Shown here: positions 1-8,492 of the stretch, one piece after another
Layout: the number at the start of each line of letters is the position of its first letter
Position numbering within the stretch: position 1 is the stretch's first letter
NCBI RefSeq assembly: GCF_001184025.1
Contig: NZ_BBYG01000023.1
Location: forward strand, 1-64,000
Direction of reading: 5' to 3'
Length of the DNA: 64,000 bases
Origin: Streptomyces maremycinicus
GTDB lineage: Bacteria; Actinomycetota; Actinomycetes; Streptomycetales; Streptomycetaceae
The notes under the pieces: model-generated
Seen by the model: only the letters and a program-made list of their open reading frames with translations
Database searches by the model: none
Told to the model about the DNA's origin: nothing
Translations under genes and position numbers: made by a program

Positions 1-75
1 TTAAGGCTGCGGAGGGCTGCCGCCGATGTTGGCAAGCCCCACCCGTTGGCTGCCTACGTCATCGCTGCTAACTGA
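1..75 (+). CDS. possible C-terminal tail of a gene entering from the left
   Basis: Frame 1 is open from the first base to a TGA at 73-75 and would encode 24 residues ending in PLAAYVIAAN. The composition is protein-like, but the stretch is too short to identify, and a second frame is also open to base 71. This is only a candidate and needs the sequence to the left. Confidence 0.2.
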   Translation, partial: LRLRRAAADVGKPHPLAAYVIAAN

Positions 76-420
76 CTAGATGATCGGGTGACACACGATC
101 GTGTCAGGCTCCCCCTCTGCAAGCTGGCGTCCTCTCGCGCGCTATGAGCTATGCCGCAACCTCGCTGCCGCTGCTCTATGCCTCGGTGGCAGGGCCGGCT
201 CGTCCGTCAGCCAGCGAACGGCTGCCAAACGACTCTGCCGAGGCACTGGCTACTACTCCAGCCAGTTGCAGCACTAATGGATGCGTGGAAACCTAACAAG
301 TAGGGGATGGAAGTACCAATTACTCAGCTGCGAAGGCATGAATCGCCTCGCCTGTCACAAGGTCGCGAGTTTCTCAAGACGCCGCTTCGAGGGATTTTTG
401 CAACTCACCGCGAAAGCTAG
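76..420. other. non-coding accessory spacer
   Basis: No convincing gene is seen on either strand. The base composition is mixed and lower in GC than the rest of the window, matching the gene that follows. It presumably contains the promoter of the gene at 421, but no clear -35/-10 pair was recognised. Confidence 0.4.
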
Positions 421-1911
421 GTGATTGCTTTGCCGCGTAAATCGATGAGCACTTTGGACAGGCTGAAAGCAGAGGCAGCAATTGTCCACGCCTACCGCTC
501 CCAATTGGCGACCCCTACTGAGGCTGGCACGAGAGGGCGCTCTCTCCTTTCTGGAGAACTTAGAGAGGTGGAGCGGAATACTTCTCATCCGGAAAGCAGG
601 ATTCCTTCTCTCCTGAAGCCTGCGATCAATTACCTACTCAAGACATTGCCAACTCTCAGCGATAGGCGATCTCGGCTACTCAATTTGATGCTACAGGCCA
701 GTCACGATACGGCGCGGGTCACCTTCGGAGTGGATATCGATCGTTCCGCACATCTCACCTACCACCTGAGCGGCGGTCCGCACGCCGGAGTAACTTCAAT
801 GGCGGACGGCAGCATTTCGGTAAAGTATTCTGAGCGCCTCCTCCTTTTCGTAGAGTTCTTCTCGTGGATGCTGACTGAGGATTTTTTCGAAGAGTATCAT
901 CACATTGCCCAACTCCGACTCACCGGAAACTATGCCTCGACGGATGAAATAATAGGCGCCTTGGTCCGCTTCGCGATGGCCCAGGAAAACTTTACAAACG
1001 GCGGAGCTTATTTGATGTCGAGGAGTGCCAATAAAAAGGGTTTGTTTGGATTGCCCCATGGATTCCCTGCCCACTCTTTTATTGTGGCTCATGAACTCTC
1101 ACATAAGCTGCTCGATGAGGTTGATACAGCACCAGAGCTCGCCGCGTGGGTAGCCCAACATGGACTGACCACCGCTAACCGTGAGATCGCCGCAGATGCA
1201 CTGGCCGTAGAGCTAATCAAGACTATCCACGAGCCGTACGAGGCGTATGACTGGGTCGATTCTGCGGGCGCCGTGTGGGCTCTCACCACTCTTCAGGCCG
1301 TCGACGTCGGATCGCATGCGCGCCTCTCGGCTGCAAATCCCAATTTCGATGAGAGACTTGAGGCTCTGGCTGGAAAGTTCCGGCGGTCAGCAAAGATTCC
1401 TAATCCAGACCGGCGAAATTTCTTGATTACCCTCTCTTCCCACAAACACTTCATACCTGACAGCGCTTGGGACGCTCTCCGCTTTCTCGCGAAAAGCCGA
1501 TTTATTGCCGTCAAGGGCAGGGCATTGAAAGCCATCGATTTGGCCCAGTTCGGAGATGCCTTTCTGGTGATGGGGAAAGTGGATGCGGGTCTGAATTTTT
1601 TGCGCTCCCGAACCTCTCCGGGATACCACTTCGCGGATTACGCCGAGGCGATCTCTTTTAATCAAGGGGATGATATTTGCGAGTACACTTCGCGATATGT
1701 CGAAAGGCTGAATATTCAGGGTAGCGGAAAGGAAGCCCTAGAGGATCCTCAACACTCAGTGCGATATTACGACCTCATTGATTGGATCTGGAAATCTCCT
1801 CGAATTTCTGAGCTAGCGGCTGAAGATCGCGAGGTAGCGTACGGATTAGCCATCTATCTGGCGAGCGTGTATGCAGAGGCATGCCGACGAGCGCAGGAGG
1901 AACAGGAATGA
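421..1911 (+). CDS. putative zincin-like metallopeptidase
   Basis: A 496-residue protein of unknown family. Near residues 224-232 it has the HELSH form of the HExxH zinc motif, followed about 30 residues later by NREIAADALAVEL. That second element resembles the E-x-x-A-D glutamate helix that completes the site in gluzincins such as M48 and M78 peptidases. No signal peptide or membrane segment is visible, so a cytoplasmic protease or protease-derived regulator is inferred. The start is taken at GTG 421; ATG 445 is an alternative, and neither has a strong Shine-Dalgarno sequence. GC is clearly lower than in the core genes, which suggests recent acquisition. The stop overlaps the start of the next gene by 4 nt. 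The zinc-site reading is fairly good; the role and substrate are unknown. Confidence 0.7.
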   Translation: MIALPRKSMSTLDRLKAEAAIVHAYRSQLATPTEAGTRGRSLLSGELREVERNTSHPESRIPSLLKPAINYLLKTLPTLSDRRSRLLNLMLQASHDTARVTFGVDIDRSAHLTYHLSGGPHAGVTSMADGSISVKYSERLLLFVEFFSWMLTEDFFEEYHHIAQLRLTGNYASTDEIIGALVRFAMAQENFTNGGAYLMSRSANKKGLFGLPHGFPAHSFIVAHELSHKLLDEVDTAPELAAWVAQHGLTTANREIAADALAVELIKTIHEPYEAYDWVDSAGAVWALTTLQAVDVGSHARLSAANPNFDERLEALAGKFRRSAKIPNPDRRNFLITLSSHKHFIPDSAWDALRFLAKSRFIAVKGRALKAIDLAQFGDAFLVMGKVDAGLNFLRSRTSPGYHFADYAEAISFNQGDDICEYTSRYVERLNIQGSGKEALEDPQHSVRYYDLIDWIWKSPRISELAAEDREVAYGLAIYLASVYAEACRRAQEEQE

Positions 1912-2240
1912 CGACCGACTTGCAGAATCTCACGGAAGATCAGCTTTTCGCGAAGCTCGATGAGCTCGTATATGGTTCCGACGAATACATATCCGGTAGG
2001 GAGTTGCAAGCTGCAATCGAGCGAGGTCGAACCTGGGCTTCCACTTGGCTAGATCGAAATCGTCGCACAGTATGTCGGGAGCTGAGAAGTCGCGGCTTTA
2101 CCGACTCGACGAAGCAAGAAAAGTTTCTAGATTTCGCGACGATAGTTGAAATCGTAGGCCATACGGGACTCGATCCTCATTATTCTCCAGTGCTGGCAGC
2201 AATTCTATTGAAACGTGGCATCGATGCCCTATGTCCTTAA
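1908..2240 (+). CDS. small protein coupled to the zincin-like gene, function unknown
   Basis: A 110-residue soluble protein starting at ATG 1908, whose ATGA overlaps the stop of the upstream gene. The tight overlap indicates translational coupling and a shared function. An in-frame ATG at 1881 exists but would lie inside the upstream gene. The sequence is helical and charged, with a central TWASTWLDRNRRTVCREL segment and no recognised catalytic motif. A small partner behind a metallopeptidase-like protein could be an adaptor, inhibitor or substrate; this is inference. It shares the low GC of its partner. Confidence 0.65.
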   Translation: MTTDLQNLTEDQLFAKLDELVYGSDEYISGRELQAAIERGRTWASTWLDRNRRTVCRELRSRGFTDSTKQEKFLDFATIVEIVGHTGLDPHYSPVLAAILLKRGIDALCP

Positions 2241-3217
2241 GTCGCCGGGACTGATGCCTACCTGGTTCGATGGGCAGGACCGAGTCGTTCAGAGCTGAAA
2301 ATCTGACGGTTGCCGCCTCTGAACACGGACCGCGAGTGTCTCTGGGGCCGTAGTGCCCCGAAGCGCAAAACTACAGTCCGCGGCATAGTTGGTCCGCAGT
2401 CTGTAAATCTGCCGATGCCTCGAGCTGGCCGTGACTGCGAAGGGACTTGGGAGAAATCTAGGAGAAGATCTTCTCCCAATGTCTCTCAAGCACCCACGGA
2501 GGCCGCTCGATACCGACGCCCTGACCTGTGCAATCGTCAAAAAGTTCAGGCACGGACCACACTCCGACCTTATTCAGGACGAAGAGGTCGTGCCAGACGC
2601 GTGCCAGATCGCACGGGGAGCCGCGGGGGACAACGGGGAACCGAGGAACACGCCACCAGGCGTCAACGCCCTTCCGTCCCAGGTCAGTCCCCCGGCAAGT
2701 CCCGGATCACCTCAGCTTCCCAAGCTGATAGCTCCGGCGTCGTTGTATCGGCCCGGCCGTCGTGGCCCGCTCTGGTCGACGGCATTGGCAGCGTGGCTAA
2801 GGCCGGTGGGGGTGCATCGAGGCATACGCGTACGTGGTCGGTCGGCGCACCCGCCGTCGTGGCTGACTGTCGTCGGCTGAGGTTCAGACGGGGTGTATCG
2901 GGGGTGCCGGCCGTCAGTCGAGTGGGGGCGAAGCTGGGCCGTCCCTGGGCCGTCCGAGGTTGCTCGACAGTGGCCAATGACGACCAGTGACGACCACCAG
3001 ACGCCCGACCCCACCGCCCCTGACCAGCAAAAACCCAGCTCACCAAGATCCCCGGCAAGACCCAGGGCAAGAAGACATGTCTTGCCTCGCCCATTGAGAC
3101 TCCACCGACCTATGCGCAGTCCGGTGCCATTCGCATGGGCCGGTGTCGAGGAAACTTCCAGGCCGTAATGAGCGCGGGCGATGTCGCGGATTGAGGTGTC
3201 GGCGGCCTGCCTGCACT
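2241..3217. other. gene-poor repeat-rich spacer
   Basis: Many overlapping short frames exist here but none looks like a conserved protein. The stretch carries one copy of a long degenerate direct repeat (2770-2962). It also has the motif GTGCCAGATCG followed by GGGG-rich text near 2600-2640, whose relatives recur near 6865-6915. A remnant of an integrated element is the simplest reading. Confidence 0.45.
2770..2962 (+). repeat. long degenerate direct repeat, copy A
   Basis: Bases from GTCGACGGCAT through GAGGCATACGCG, GTGGTCGGTCGGCGC and GAGGTTCAGACGG to CTGGGCCGTCCGAGGT reappear in the same order and orientation at 8292-8492. By eye the first ~125 bp are about 85 percent identical. The two copies bracket about 5.3 kb of accessory genes. 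No reading frame is conserved between them. Confidence 0.7.
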
Positions 3218-4594
3218 TCAGTAGGCCCCGGATCCACGCAAGACTGCCGAGACCGTGCGAAACAAGATCACCACATCCAGGCTGATGGACCAGTTGTCGA
3301 CGTACGCGAGGTCCAGGCGCACCGATTCCTCCCAGCTGAGATCGGATCGTCCGCTGATTTGCCACAGCCCGGTGAGTCCGGGCTTGACCAGGAGGCGCCG
3401 ACGTTCATCCGGGCCGTAATGAGCGGCTTCCTCCGGCAAGGGCGGGCGGGGCCCGACTAGGGACATGTCACCGATCAGCACATTGATCATTTGAGGGAGT
3501 TCGTCTAGCGAGTAGCGTCGCAACACTCTTCCCACCGACGTGATGCGCGGGTCGCGGCGCATTTTGAACAGGGGACCGTCGCCGCTGTAGTTCAGCTGGG
3601 ACAACTCCGCTTCGAACTTTGCCGCCTCAACGTTCATGGTGCGGAATTTATACATGGTGAACGGCTTCCCGTCACGACCCACCCTGTTTTGGCGGAACAG
3701 CACGGGGCCACGACTCGTAATCCGGATAAGCAGGCTGATGAACAAAAGCATCGGCAGGAAGAGGAACAGCAGCGCAGCGGCGAACACGCGATCAGTGATC
3801 GCCCGCAAACTGTGCTGAAGGCCCTGCCTCTTGTGACGGCCTACTTTGATCAATGCCAGTCCGGCAACCGATGCCGACGACTGTCGGCCCGTGCCCAGAT
3901 CCACGATGCTTTGGGAGAGAAACAGATCAGCATCGATGCCCTCTAGCGACCAGACCAGCTGATGCAGAGCGGACCTGGACAGACCGCTGTCGGGGATGAC
4001 GATCACCGTGTCGGCACCGCTGGCCGTCATGACTTGGCGGATGTCGGCGACGGTGCCCAGCACACTAATTCTCAAATCTTCCCACGTGCCGGCTTCGGAG
4101 ATAGGCGTAGCAGGCACACACGCACCGACCACCGAGATCCCGGCCCCGGTCGAGGCTGGCTCCCACAGTTTCAAGAACTCCGCAGCGTGCTCGCCTGCTC
4201 CGACCAGGACGACGAGCCGCCCGCGATCCGATCCCAGGGCGTCTTTCGGCCAGGACCGGGCGCGAATCAGTTCGTTGAGGCACAGCACAGCGATCAGGCT
4301 AACGATCCAGATCCAGGATCCGAAGCTCGATGTGGCCAGCACCGCGATAATCACGAAGGCAGCAACCAGCAGCCCACGCACGACCGCATGAATCATACGC
4401 TTGACGGTGCGGCGGCGCTTCCGCCTACGGTAGCTCGCCGCCGACGGCTTCGGCGACAGCAAATGGCTGTATTCGCCAAAGCGAGAACGCAACAGGGCAG
4501 AGTCCGAGGACGCTCCGATCAGGTCCAGACGCCGGGCCATCTCCCGCTCCACGCGGCCCGCGTAGTCCTCATGTTCCATAGCCGTGTCGTTCAC
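3218..4594 (-). CDS. exopolysaccharide polyprenyl glycosylphosphotransferase
   Basis: A 458-residue membrane sugar transferase expected to move a sugar-1-phosphate onto undecaprenyl phosphate to begin an exopolysaccharide or capsule unit. Two membrane segments lie near residues 70-115, followed by a nucleotide-binding-like domain (VVLVGAGEHAAEF), another membrane segment (AAALLFLFLPMLLFISLLI) and the catalytic domain. Diagnostic motifs are FRQNRVGRDGKPFTMYKFRTM, RRYSLDELPQ, MSLVGPRP and KPGLTGLWQISGR. The start is GTG 4594, sharing one base with the stop of the upstream gene after a GGGGG ribosome site; ATG 4579 is an alternative. Longer open frames upstream are ignored. No other polysaccharide genes are nearby, so it is an orphan, and the N-terminal membrane region is shorter than usual. 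Confidence 0.85.
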   Translation of the reverse strand: MNDTAMEHEDYAGRVEREMARRLDLIGASSDSALLRSRFGEYSHLLSPKPSAASYRRRKRRRTVKRMIHAVVRGLLVAAFVIIAVLATSSFGSWIWIVSLIAVLCLNELIRARSWPKDALGSDRGRLVVLVGAGEHAAEFLKLWEPASTGAGISVVGACVPATPISEAGTWEDLRISVLGTVADIRQVMTASGADTVIVIPDSGLSRSALHQLVWSLEGIDADLFLSQSIVDLGTGRQSSASVAGLALIKVGRHKRQGLQHSLRAITDRVFAAALLFLFLPMLLFISLLIRITSRGPVLFRQNRVGRDGKPFTMYKFRTMNVEAAKFEAELSQLNYSGDGPLFKMRRDPRITSVGRVLRRYSLDELPQMINVLIGDMSLVGPRPPLPEEAAHYGPDERRRLLVKPGLTGLWQISGRSDLSWEESVRLDLAYVDNWSISLDVVILFRTVSAVLRGSGAY

Positions 4595-5445
4595 TACACC
4601 CCCGTGGTTCGAGATACCTCGGGAAAGGAAAAGCCCGTCAGGGCCAATTGGTCGCGAATGGGGGTCACCACACGCTGCTCCAGGATGGCGCGGATTCCAG
4701 GTCTGCGAAGATCGGAAGTCAGCGGCGGCCTGCGATCTTCGAGTAAGAGCACCGCACGCACCGCACCGACCGCGTCGATGAGAGGGAAAGCCGTCGCGGT
4801 CATGGATTTTCCTGCGATAGCCCGCCGTTGATCGTCGGTGAGCTGCCAAAGGGCAGGATCCCCAAGGAGGTCGGTGGGCAACCCCATGTCCTCCGGCGCC
4901 GACACCACGGTCTTCTCCTGCCATGCCTTCCCGGCCAAGCCCTGACCCTCCTGCCAGCGCAGCTCCTGCTCCAGGCGTGAGTAGGGGCCGAAGGCGTAGG
5001 CGATCCGCAGCGTCCCTTCATCCGTAAAGGTCAGCACGCAGGCGCGCAAATTGCTGGTGCCCGGCACTTCTTCCTCGAAGTTCTCGATCACCGGAAAGAC
5101 CGTCTGGAGAACCCCGATGACGCTCAATTCGGCCTGGGCCGCTTGCAATCGCAGGGCGTCGTCCCGTGAAAGGCGCGTCGCACTGAATGATGCAGCCCCG
5201 GCCACGAGGAATCCGAGGACCAGCATGGGGGCGCTGATCGACGGTGGCAGGACCGCGATCGAGCCGACCGCGGTGAGACCTGGTGCGGCCCAGTGGCGCC
5301 ATACCATGCCCAGCAAACGACGGCGGCCCGACTGGCCAGCACGCGGACCTGCCACAAGGCCCCCAATGGATCCACGGACGGTAGGAATTTGGGACGAGTG
5401 TAGGACCCTCTCCGGCCGGGCGGGGAAGAATCTCTCATCCTTCAC
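4594..5445 (-). CDS. GAF-domain-like membrane protein coupled to the sugar transferase
   Basis: Up to 283 residues. A membrane hairpin (TAVGSIAVLPP, MLVLGFLVAGAASF) is followed by a short helix and a domain resembling GAF sensors: ACVLTFTDEGTLRIAYAFG, then GQGLAGKAWQEKTVV, then TATAFPLIDAVGAVRAVLLLED. Such domains bind small ligands or form dimers. Its stop overlaps the start of the sugar transferase, so the two are translated together and it may sense or gate that enzyme. The start is uncertain; ATG 5307 (MVWRHW) would remove 46 low-complexity residues and leave the domains intact. The domain call rests on pattern only. Confidence 0.6.
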   Translation of the reverse strand: MKDERFFPARPERVLHSSQIPTVRGSIGGLVAGPRAGQSGRRRLLGMVWRHWAAPGLTAVGSIAVLPPSISAPMLVLGFLVAGAASFSATRLSRDDALRLQAAQAELSVIGVLQTVFPVIENFEEEVPGTSNLRACVLTFTDEGTLRIAYAFGPYSRLEQELRWQEGQGLAGKAWQEKTVVSAPEDMGLPTDLLGDPALWQLTDDQRRAIAGKSMTATAFPLIDAVGAVRAVLLLEDRRPPLTSDLRRPGIRAILEQRVVTPIRDQLALTGFSFPEVSRTTGV

Positions 5446-5645
5446 AGACAGGGCAAGACGCCATACAAGACCACCCCGTCCGTTTACGAGAGACGGGCCT
5501 GCGGAATGTGCCGTTCCGGTGAATGGACGGAGGAACCGCCCGGCTAACCCCGGCTGCCCAGACGTATCCGCAGCTCAAGGGCACCAACAAACACAAGGGG
5601 ATCGACCACTTCTAAGCGCTAGGACGCAGCTTTGGCGATCCAGTG

Positions 5646-5963
5646 CTAGTCGTCGGCGTGGGTCCATTCCGCAATGACCCAAGCATCGGAGCCGGTTGAT
5701 CGCCACGCGACGTATCCAGGTGGCATGGTGGCCAACTGGGCAAGCGATGGGTCCAGGTCCACGACGTGCTGGAGGTGAAGGACCGACGAGGCACCAGTAC
5801 CGTTGGGATCGTGGGCGCCGTCGCTCACGAGCTAGTCGTCCTCGTCATCGTGGATCACGGTCAGGGCCGGGAACTCCCCAGCTGAGTCAGTCCTTTGGAT
5901 GATCGCGAGCAAGTCATGAGGGAAGACCTCCCCTACAAACGGCCAGCTCTGCTGAGGCTGCAT
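5646..5963 (-). pseudogene. small hypothetical gene interrupted by an in-frame amber codon
   Basis: From ATG 5963 the minus strand encodes MQPQQSWPFVGEVF and continues to TVIHDDEDD, then hits TAG at 5834-5832. It continues in the same frame as LVSDGAHDPNG to MPPGYVAWRSTGSDAWVIAEW and stops at 5646. Both halves read as one ~105-residue protein. The pattern of a TV-H-D-DW-L segment followed by a LPPGxxAxR-type C-terminus is common in small actinobacterial proteins of unknown function (possibly related to DUF2185/Imm33, from memory). Since tryptophan is common at the break, a TGG to TAG change is the likely lesion. A sequencing error is the alternative. Confidence 0.6.
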
Positions 5964-5982
5964 AGATCCCAAGCGGGTGATT

Positions 5983-6028
5983 CTGCGTACAGCAGCGAAG
6001 TACAGCAATCACAGCAACCGCCGCCGTT
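5983..6028 (+). repeat. short TACAGCA-rich direct repeat, copy 1
   Basis: Contains GTACAGCAGCGAAGTACAGC followed by CAACCGCCGCCG. A close relative lies at 6739-6782 (GTACAGCAGCGGAGTACAGC, then GAAACCGCCGG). Each copy contains two TACAGCA units. They may mark ends of integrated DNA. Confidence 0.55.
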
Positions 6029-6134
6029 CGGCAGTGGTCGTCACGACCTCAACTTCGGCCGGTATGACCGTGACCGAACGTTCTCTCTAGAGCTACGGAT
6101 CAGATGCTGCTCCTCCGCAAGCCCCAGGACGCAT

Positions 6135-6275
6135 CAGCGGTGAGTGTCTAACTACGTGACAACGCCGACGAACAGCGGCGGACAACCGCGGACGTCTGCG
6201 GACCATCGCGGCAGGTGAGAGGTACATCGGCTGGAGGTCAGGCACTCGCCGCAGTTGCTTCGGGACGAAGCGGTC
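6135..6275 (+). repeat. 140-bp direct repeat, copy 1
   Basis: Begins CAGCGGTGAGTGTCTAACT and continues CGTGACAACGCC, CGCGGACGTCT, CGGACC, AGGTGAG and GTTGCTTCGGG. The same string of blocks, with the same spacing, occurs at 8109-8248. In the second copy the leading TGA is the stop of the 316-residue gene, so this block behaves like a conserved downstream sequence that outlived its gene here. Confidence 0.65.
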
Positions 6276-6295
6276 GCTTCGTTAGGCTGCCCCGC

Positions 6296-6496
6296 ATGAC
6301 CGACGACGCCCCGGCCTGTCCCGAGTGCAGCCAGCCCATGAAGTCCGGTGGCCTTGTCCTCGTCAAACGGGAGGACGATGGTCGGCGGACCTGCCGGGCA
6401 CTGTGGCGGTGTGCCGGTCGGCATCTCTGGTGGAGCTGGGCAGACCGGCCGGACGAACCACTGGAGGTCTGTCCCTTCCCGGGGCTGTTCCGCTGA
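6296..6496 (+). CDS. zinc-ribbon-like small protein
   Basis: A 66-residue protein from ATG 6296. It has a CPEC knuckle at residues 8-11, a later RRTC, and RCAGRHLWW followed by EVCPFPGLF, suggesting a small metal-binding or nucleic-acid-binding fold. The tryptophan-rich WRCAGRHLWWSWADRP segment with flanking cysteines argues for a real protein in this small frame. The longer frame from 6215 runs into the 140-bp repeat and is not used. Function unknown. Confidence 0.5.
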   Translation: MTDDAPACPECSQPMKSGGLVLVKREDDGRRTCRALWRCAGRHLWWSWADRPDEPLEVCPFPGLFR

Positions 6497-7166
6497 CATC
6501 CAACGAGCACGGACGGCGGCGACAACCGGCGGCCCTGTACAGCGCCGGTGCGCGAGGCGAGTCCCCACCACGCTGGGCCCGGATCGAACTCCTAAAGCGG
6601 AAGTCGCTTCCCCACCCGGCCCGGCTCGAACGGGCTGGTCCCCTCCACGACGGGCCGGTACTGGGGGAAGCAGCCACCGGCCGACGCAGGTCGTGTCAAT
6701 CGTAGGCCCGATGCTGATTGCCTATGGGGATGATGGAGTTGCTGTACAGCAGCGGAGTACAGCAACCACCGAAACCGCCGGTGACCGACAAGGTCCGTCA
6801 GCGGCCAGCTGACCAGCCCAGCAGACCCTGATGACCCCCCTGCCGAGAGTTCGGGACGAAGGGGCCGTGCCAGATCCATGCCATTCGTGCGGGGAACTAC
6901 GGGGAGTGGCGGGGAACAGCGAGTCAGCCCATCACGGCTGACAGCAGCTTCACCGCAAGGCAGCGCAACCACCGCCGCGAAGAAGCCCAAGCTTCCAAGC
7001 CGAGGGCTCTCGATCAGCGATGGATGGTCAGCCCTCGCAACAGTTCTGGTCGATGACGAGACGCCAGCAGGGGGCAGCTGTTCACGCTCTCAAGGAGGGA
7101 AACCAGGGTGCTGACTCGTGCTGACTGGGCACCATCTCCTACGAGCACCTGGTGGGGGGAGCGGGT
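6497..7166. other. gene-poor spacer with repeat fragments
   Basis: Overlapping frames are present on all strands but no recognisable protein. It carries the second TACAGCA-rich repeat (6739-6782). Near 6865-6915 is a GTGCCAGATCC stretch followed by GCGGGGAACTACGGGG and GCGGGGAACAGC, similar to text at 2600-2640. Probably a decayed integrated element. Confidence 0.4.
6739..6782 (+). repeat. short TACAGCA-rich direct repeat, copy 2
   Basis: Second copy of the element at 5983-6028, about 750 bp downstream and in the same orientation. Confidence 0.55.
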
Positions 7167-8117
7167 ATGGGCAGGGAGCCAAGCACGCTGAAATTGATGC
7201 CGACGGAAGGAAAGCGCGTAGCGCCCCTCGTGCTGAGGACACTGATCACCGTCGTCGTGTGCATGGTGGCCTATGGGATCGCCGATCTAATAGACCTGTC
7301 CCAGGACGCACTGGAGAAGGTCGGGGTGTCCATCGGCATCGGCGGTCTGACACTGATTGTCCAGTATATGGTCGACTTCGAGCGGCGGCTGGCCTCGATG
7401 GAGACCGACCAACGAACGCGAACCCGAGAGCTCCACGACCACTTCCACCAGCTCAGTGAGGCTGCCGGGCTCCTGAGCGAGCTCGATCAGGCGGGCATGA
7501 GCACCAGTGACGCGAAGCGTCTGATCAACAGCGCGAGCCTGGTGGGACAGCAGGGCCCGGAGATCGTGAAAGCCTTCGCCCGTGCCGAGATAGAGAGCCT
7601 TGCCTCGGTCGTCACGGACCTGACCGGCATGACCGCACACTGGCAGCGGGACAACAACGAGTGGCTCATCAGGCTCACCGAATGTGCCCGGCGCACCATC
7701 GATGCCACGAGCAGTTCCATCGACCGGGCCTTCTGGGACACCGACCCGGCGAGGCCCTACCTAGACGCCCAGATCGAAGCGATGCGGGCCCCAGGTGTGA
7801 GCATCCGACGTCTCTTCATAATCAACCCCGCCGAAGAGAGTGATCCCGAATTCATGGCCAGGTTCGTGGAGCTCTGCCGGGGACAGCGCGACCTCGGCAT
7901 CATGGTGCGCTTCATGGTCCTCTCTCCGCAGCGACACACTCGGGCGGCGGCACGGGACATCGTGATATTCGACGACGCGTTGTACTTGGAGTTCGAACCG
8001 GACCGGCAGCAGGGCAACCTCCAAACCAGACTCGACGCGGACGCCCGTCGTGTCGACGGGCAGGTCAGGCGCTTCAACGGTCTGTGGCAGGTAGCCACTG
8101 AGCCGGGGCAGCGGTGA
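7167..8117 (+). CDS. membrane-anchored coiled-coil protein with an uncharacterised C-terminal domain
   Basis: A 316-residue protein. ATG 7167 follows a strong GGGGGGAG ribosome site, so it is preferred to the GTG at 7152. Two membrane segments lie near residues 20-60 (LITVVVCMVAYGIADLI and VGVSIGIGGLTLIVQYMV), followed by a charged helical stretch. The C-terminal half, from about residue 165, has the pattern AIDATSSSIDRAFW, then GVSIRRLFIINPAEE, then LGIMVRFMVLSPQ. Its strand pattern is reminiscent of the phospholipase-D-like or DUF6879-type modules linked to actinobacterial conflict and signalling genes, but the HKD catalytic pair is not evident. The stop lies in the first bases of the 140-bp repeat. 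Function is not assigned. Confidence 0.65.
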   Translation: MGREPSTLKLMPTEGKRVAPLVLRTLITVVVCMVAYGIADLIDLSQDALEKVGVSIGIGGLTLIVQYMVDFERRLASMETDQRTRTRELHDHFHQLSEAAGLLSELDQAGMSTSDAKRLINSASLVGQQGPEIVKAFARAEIESLASVVTDLTGMTAHWQRDNNEWLIRLTECARRTIDATSSSIDRAFWDTDPARPYLDAQIEAMRAPGVSIRRLFIINPAEESDPEFMARFVELCRGQRDLGIMVRFMVLSPQRHTRAAARDIVIFDDALYLEFEPDRQQGNLQTRLDADARRVDGQVRRFNGLWQVATEPGQR

Positions 8118-8248
8118 GTGTCTAACTCCGTGACAACGCCCACGAACAACGACGGACGAGCGCGGACGTCTACGGACCTTCAGCGCAGGTGAGGACCACA
8201 CCAGTCCAAGGCCATGCCCCGCCCAAGTTGCTTCGGGGCGAAGAGGTC
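8109..8248 (+). repeat. 140-bp direct repeat, copy 2
   Basis: Matches the element at 6135-6275 block for block. It overlaps the last codons and stop of the gene at 7167. It is followed 44 bp later by the long repeat copy B, giving a composite tail between the accessory genes and ettA. Confidence 0.65.
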
Positions 8249-8291
8249 CTCACCGCAAGGTCTCACCGCCACGCTTCCGCCAGCGCAGCCT

Positions 8292-8492
8292 GCTCTCGTC
8301 GACGGCATGGCAACGTGGCTGACGCCGGCGGGGGTGCGGCGAGGCATACGCGTGTGGTCGGTCGGCGCGCCCGCCGTCGTGGCTGGCTGTCGTCGGCCGA
8401 GGTTCAGACGGCCCGTATCGAGGTGGCTGCCGTAGGCGGACCTGCCGGACCGTAATGATCAACTCTGGGCCGTCTCTGGGCCGTCCGAGGTT
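8292..8492 (+). repeat. long degenerate direct repeat, copy B
   Basis: Second copy of the element at 2770-2962, lying just before the conserved ettA gene. It ends in an internal duplication of CTGGGCCGTC. This position marks the right border of the accessory region; the rest of 8118-8670 has no gene. Confidence 0.7.

Noticed and set aside
2704..2727. Stretch CAGCTTCCCAAGCTGATAGC resembling a tRNA-Gly anticodon arm
   Set aside because: It matches a tRNA anticodon stem-loop, but no T-arm (GGTTCGA), acceptor stem or CCA region follows, so it is not a tRNA gene; at best a chance match or a tiny attachment-site remnant.
5895..6143. 82-residue plus-strand frame near the small pseudogene
   Set aside because: It is largely antisense to the more protein-like minus-strand frame at 5646-5963, and its 3' part is repeat sequence with no recognisable motif.
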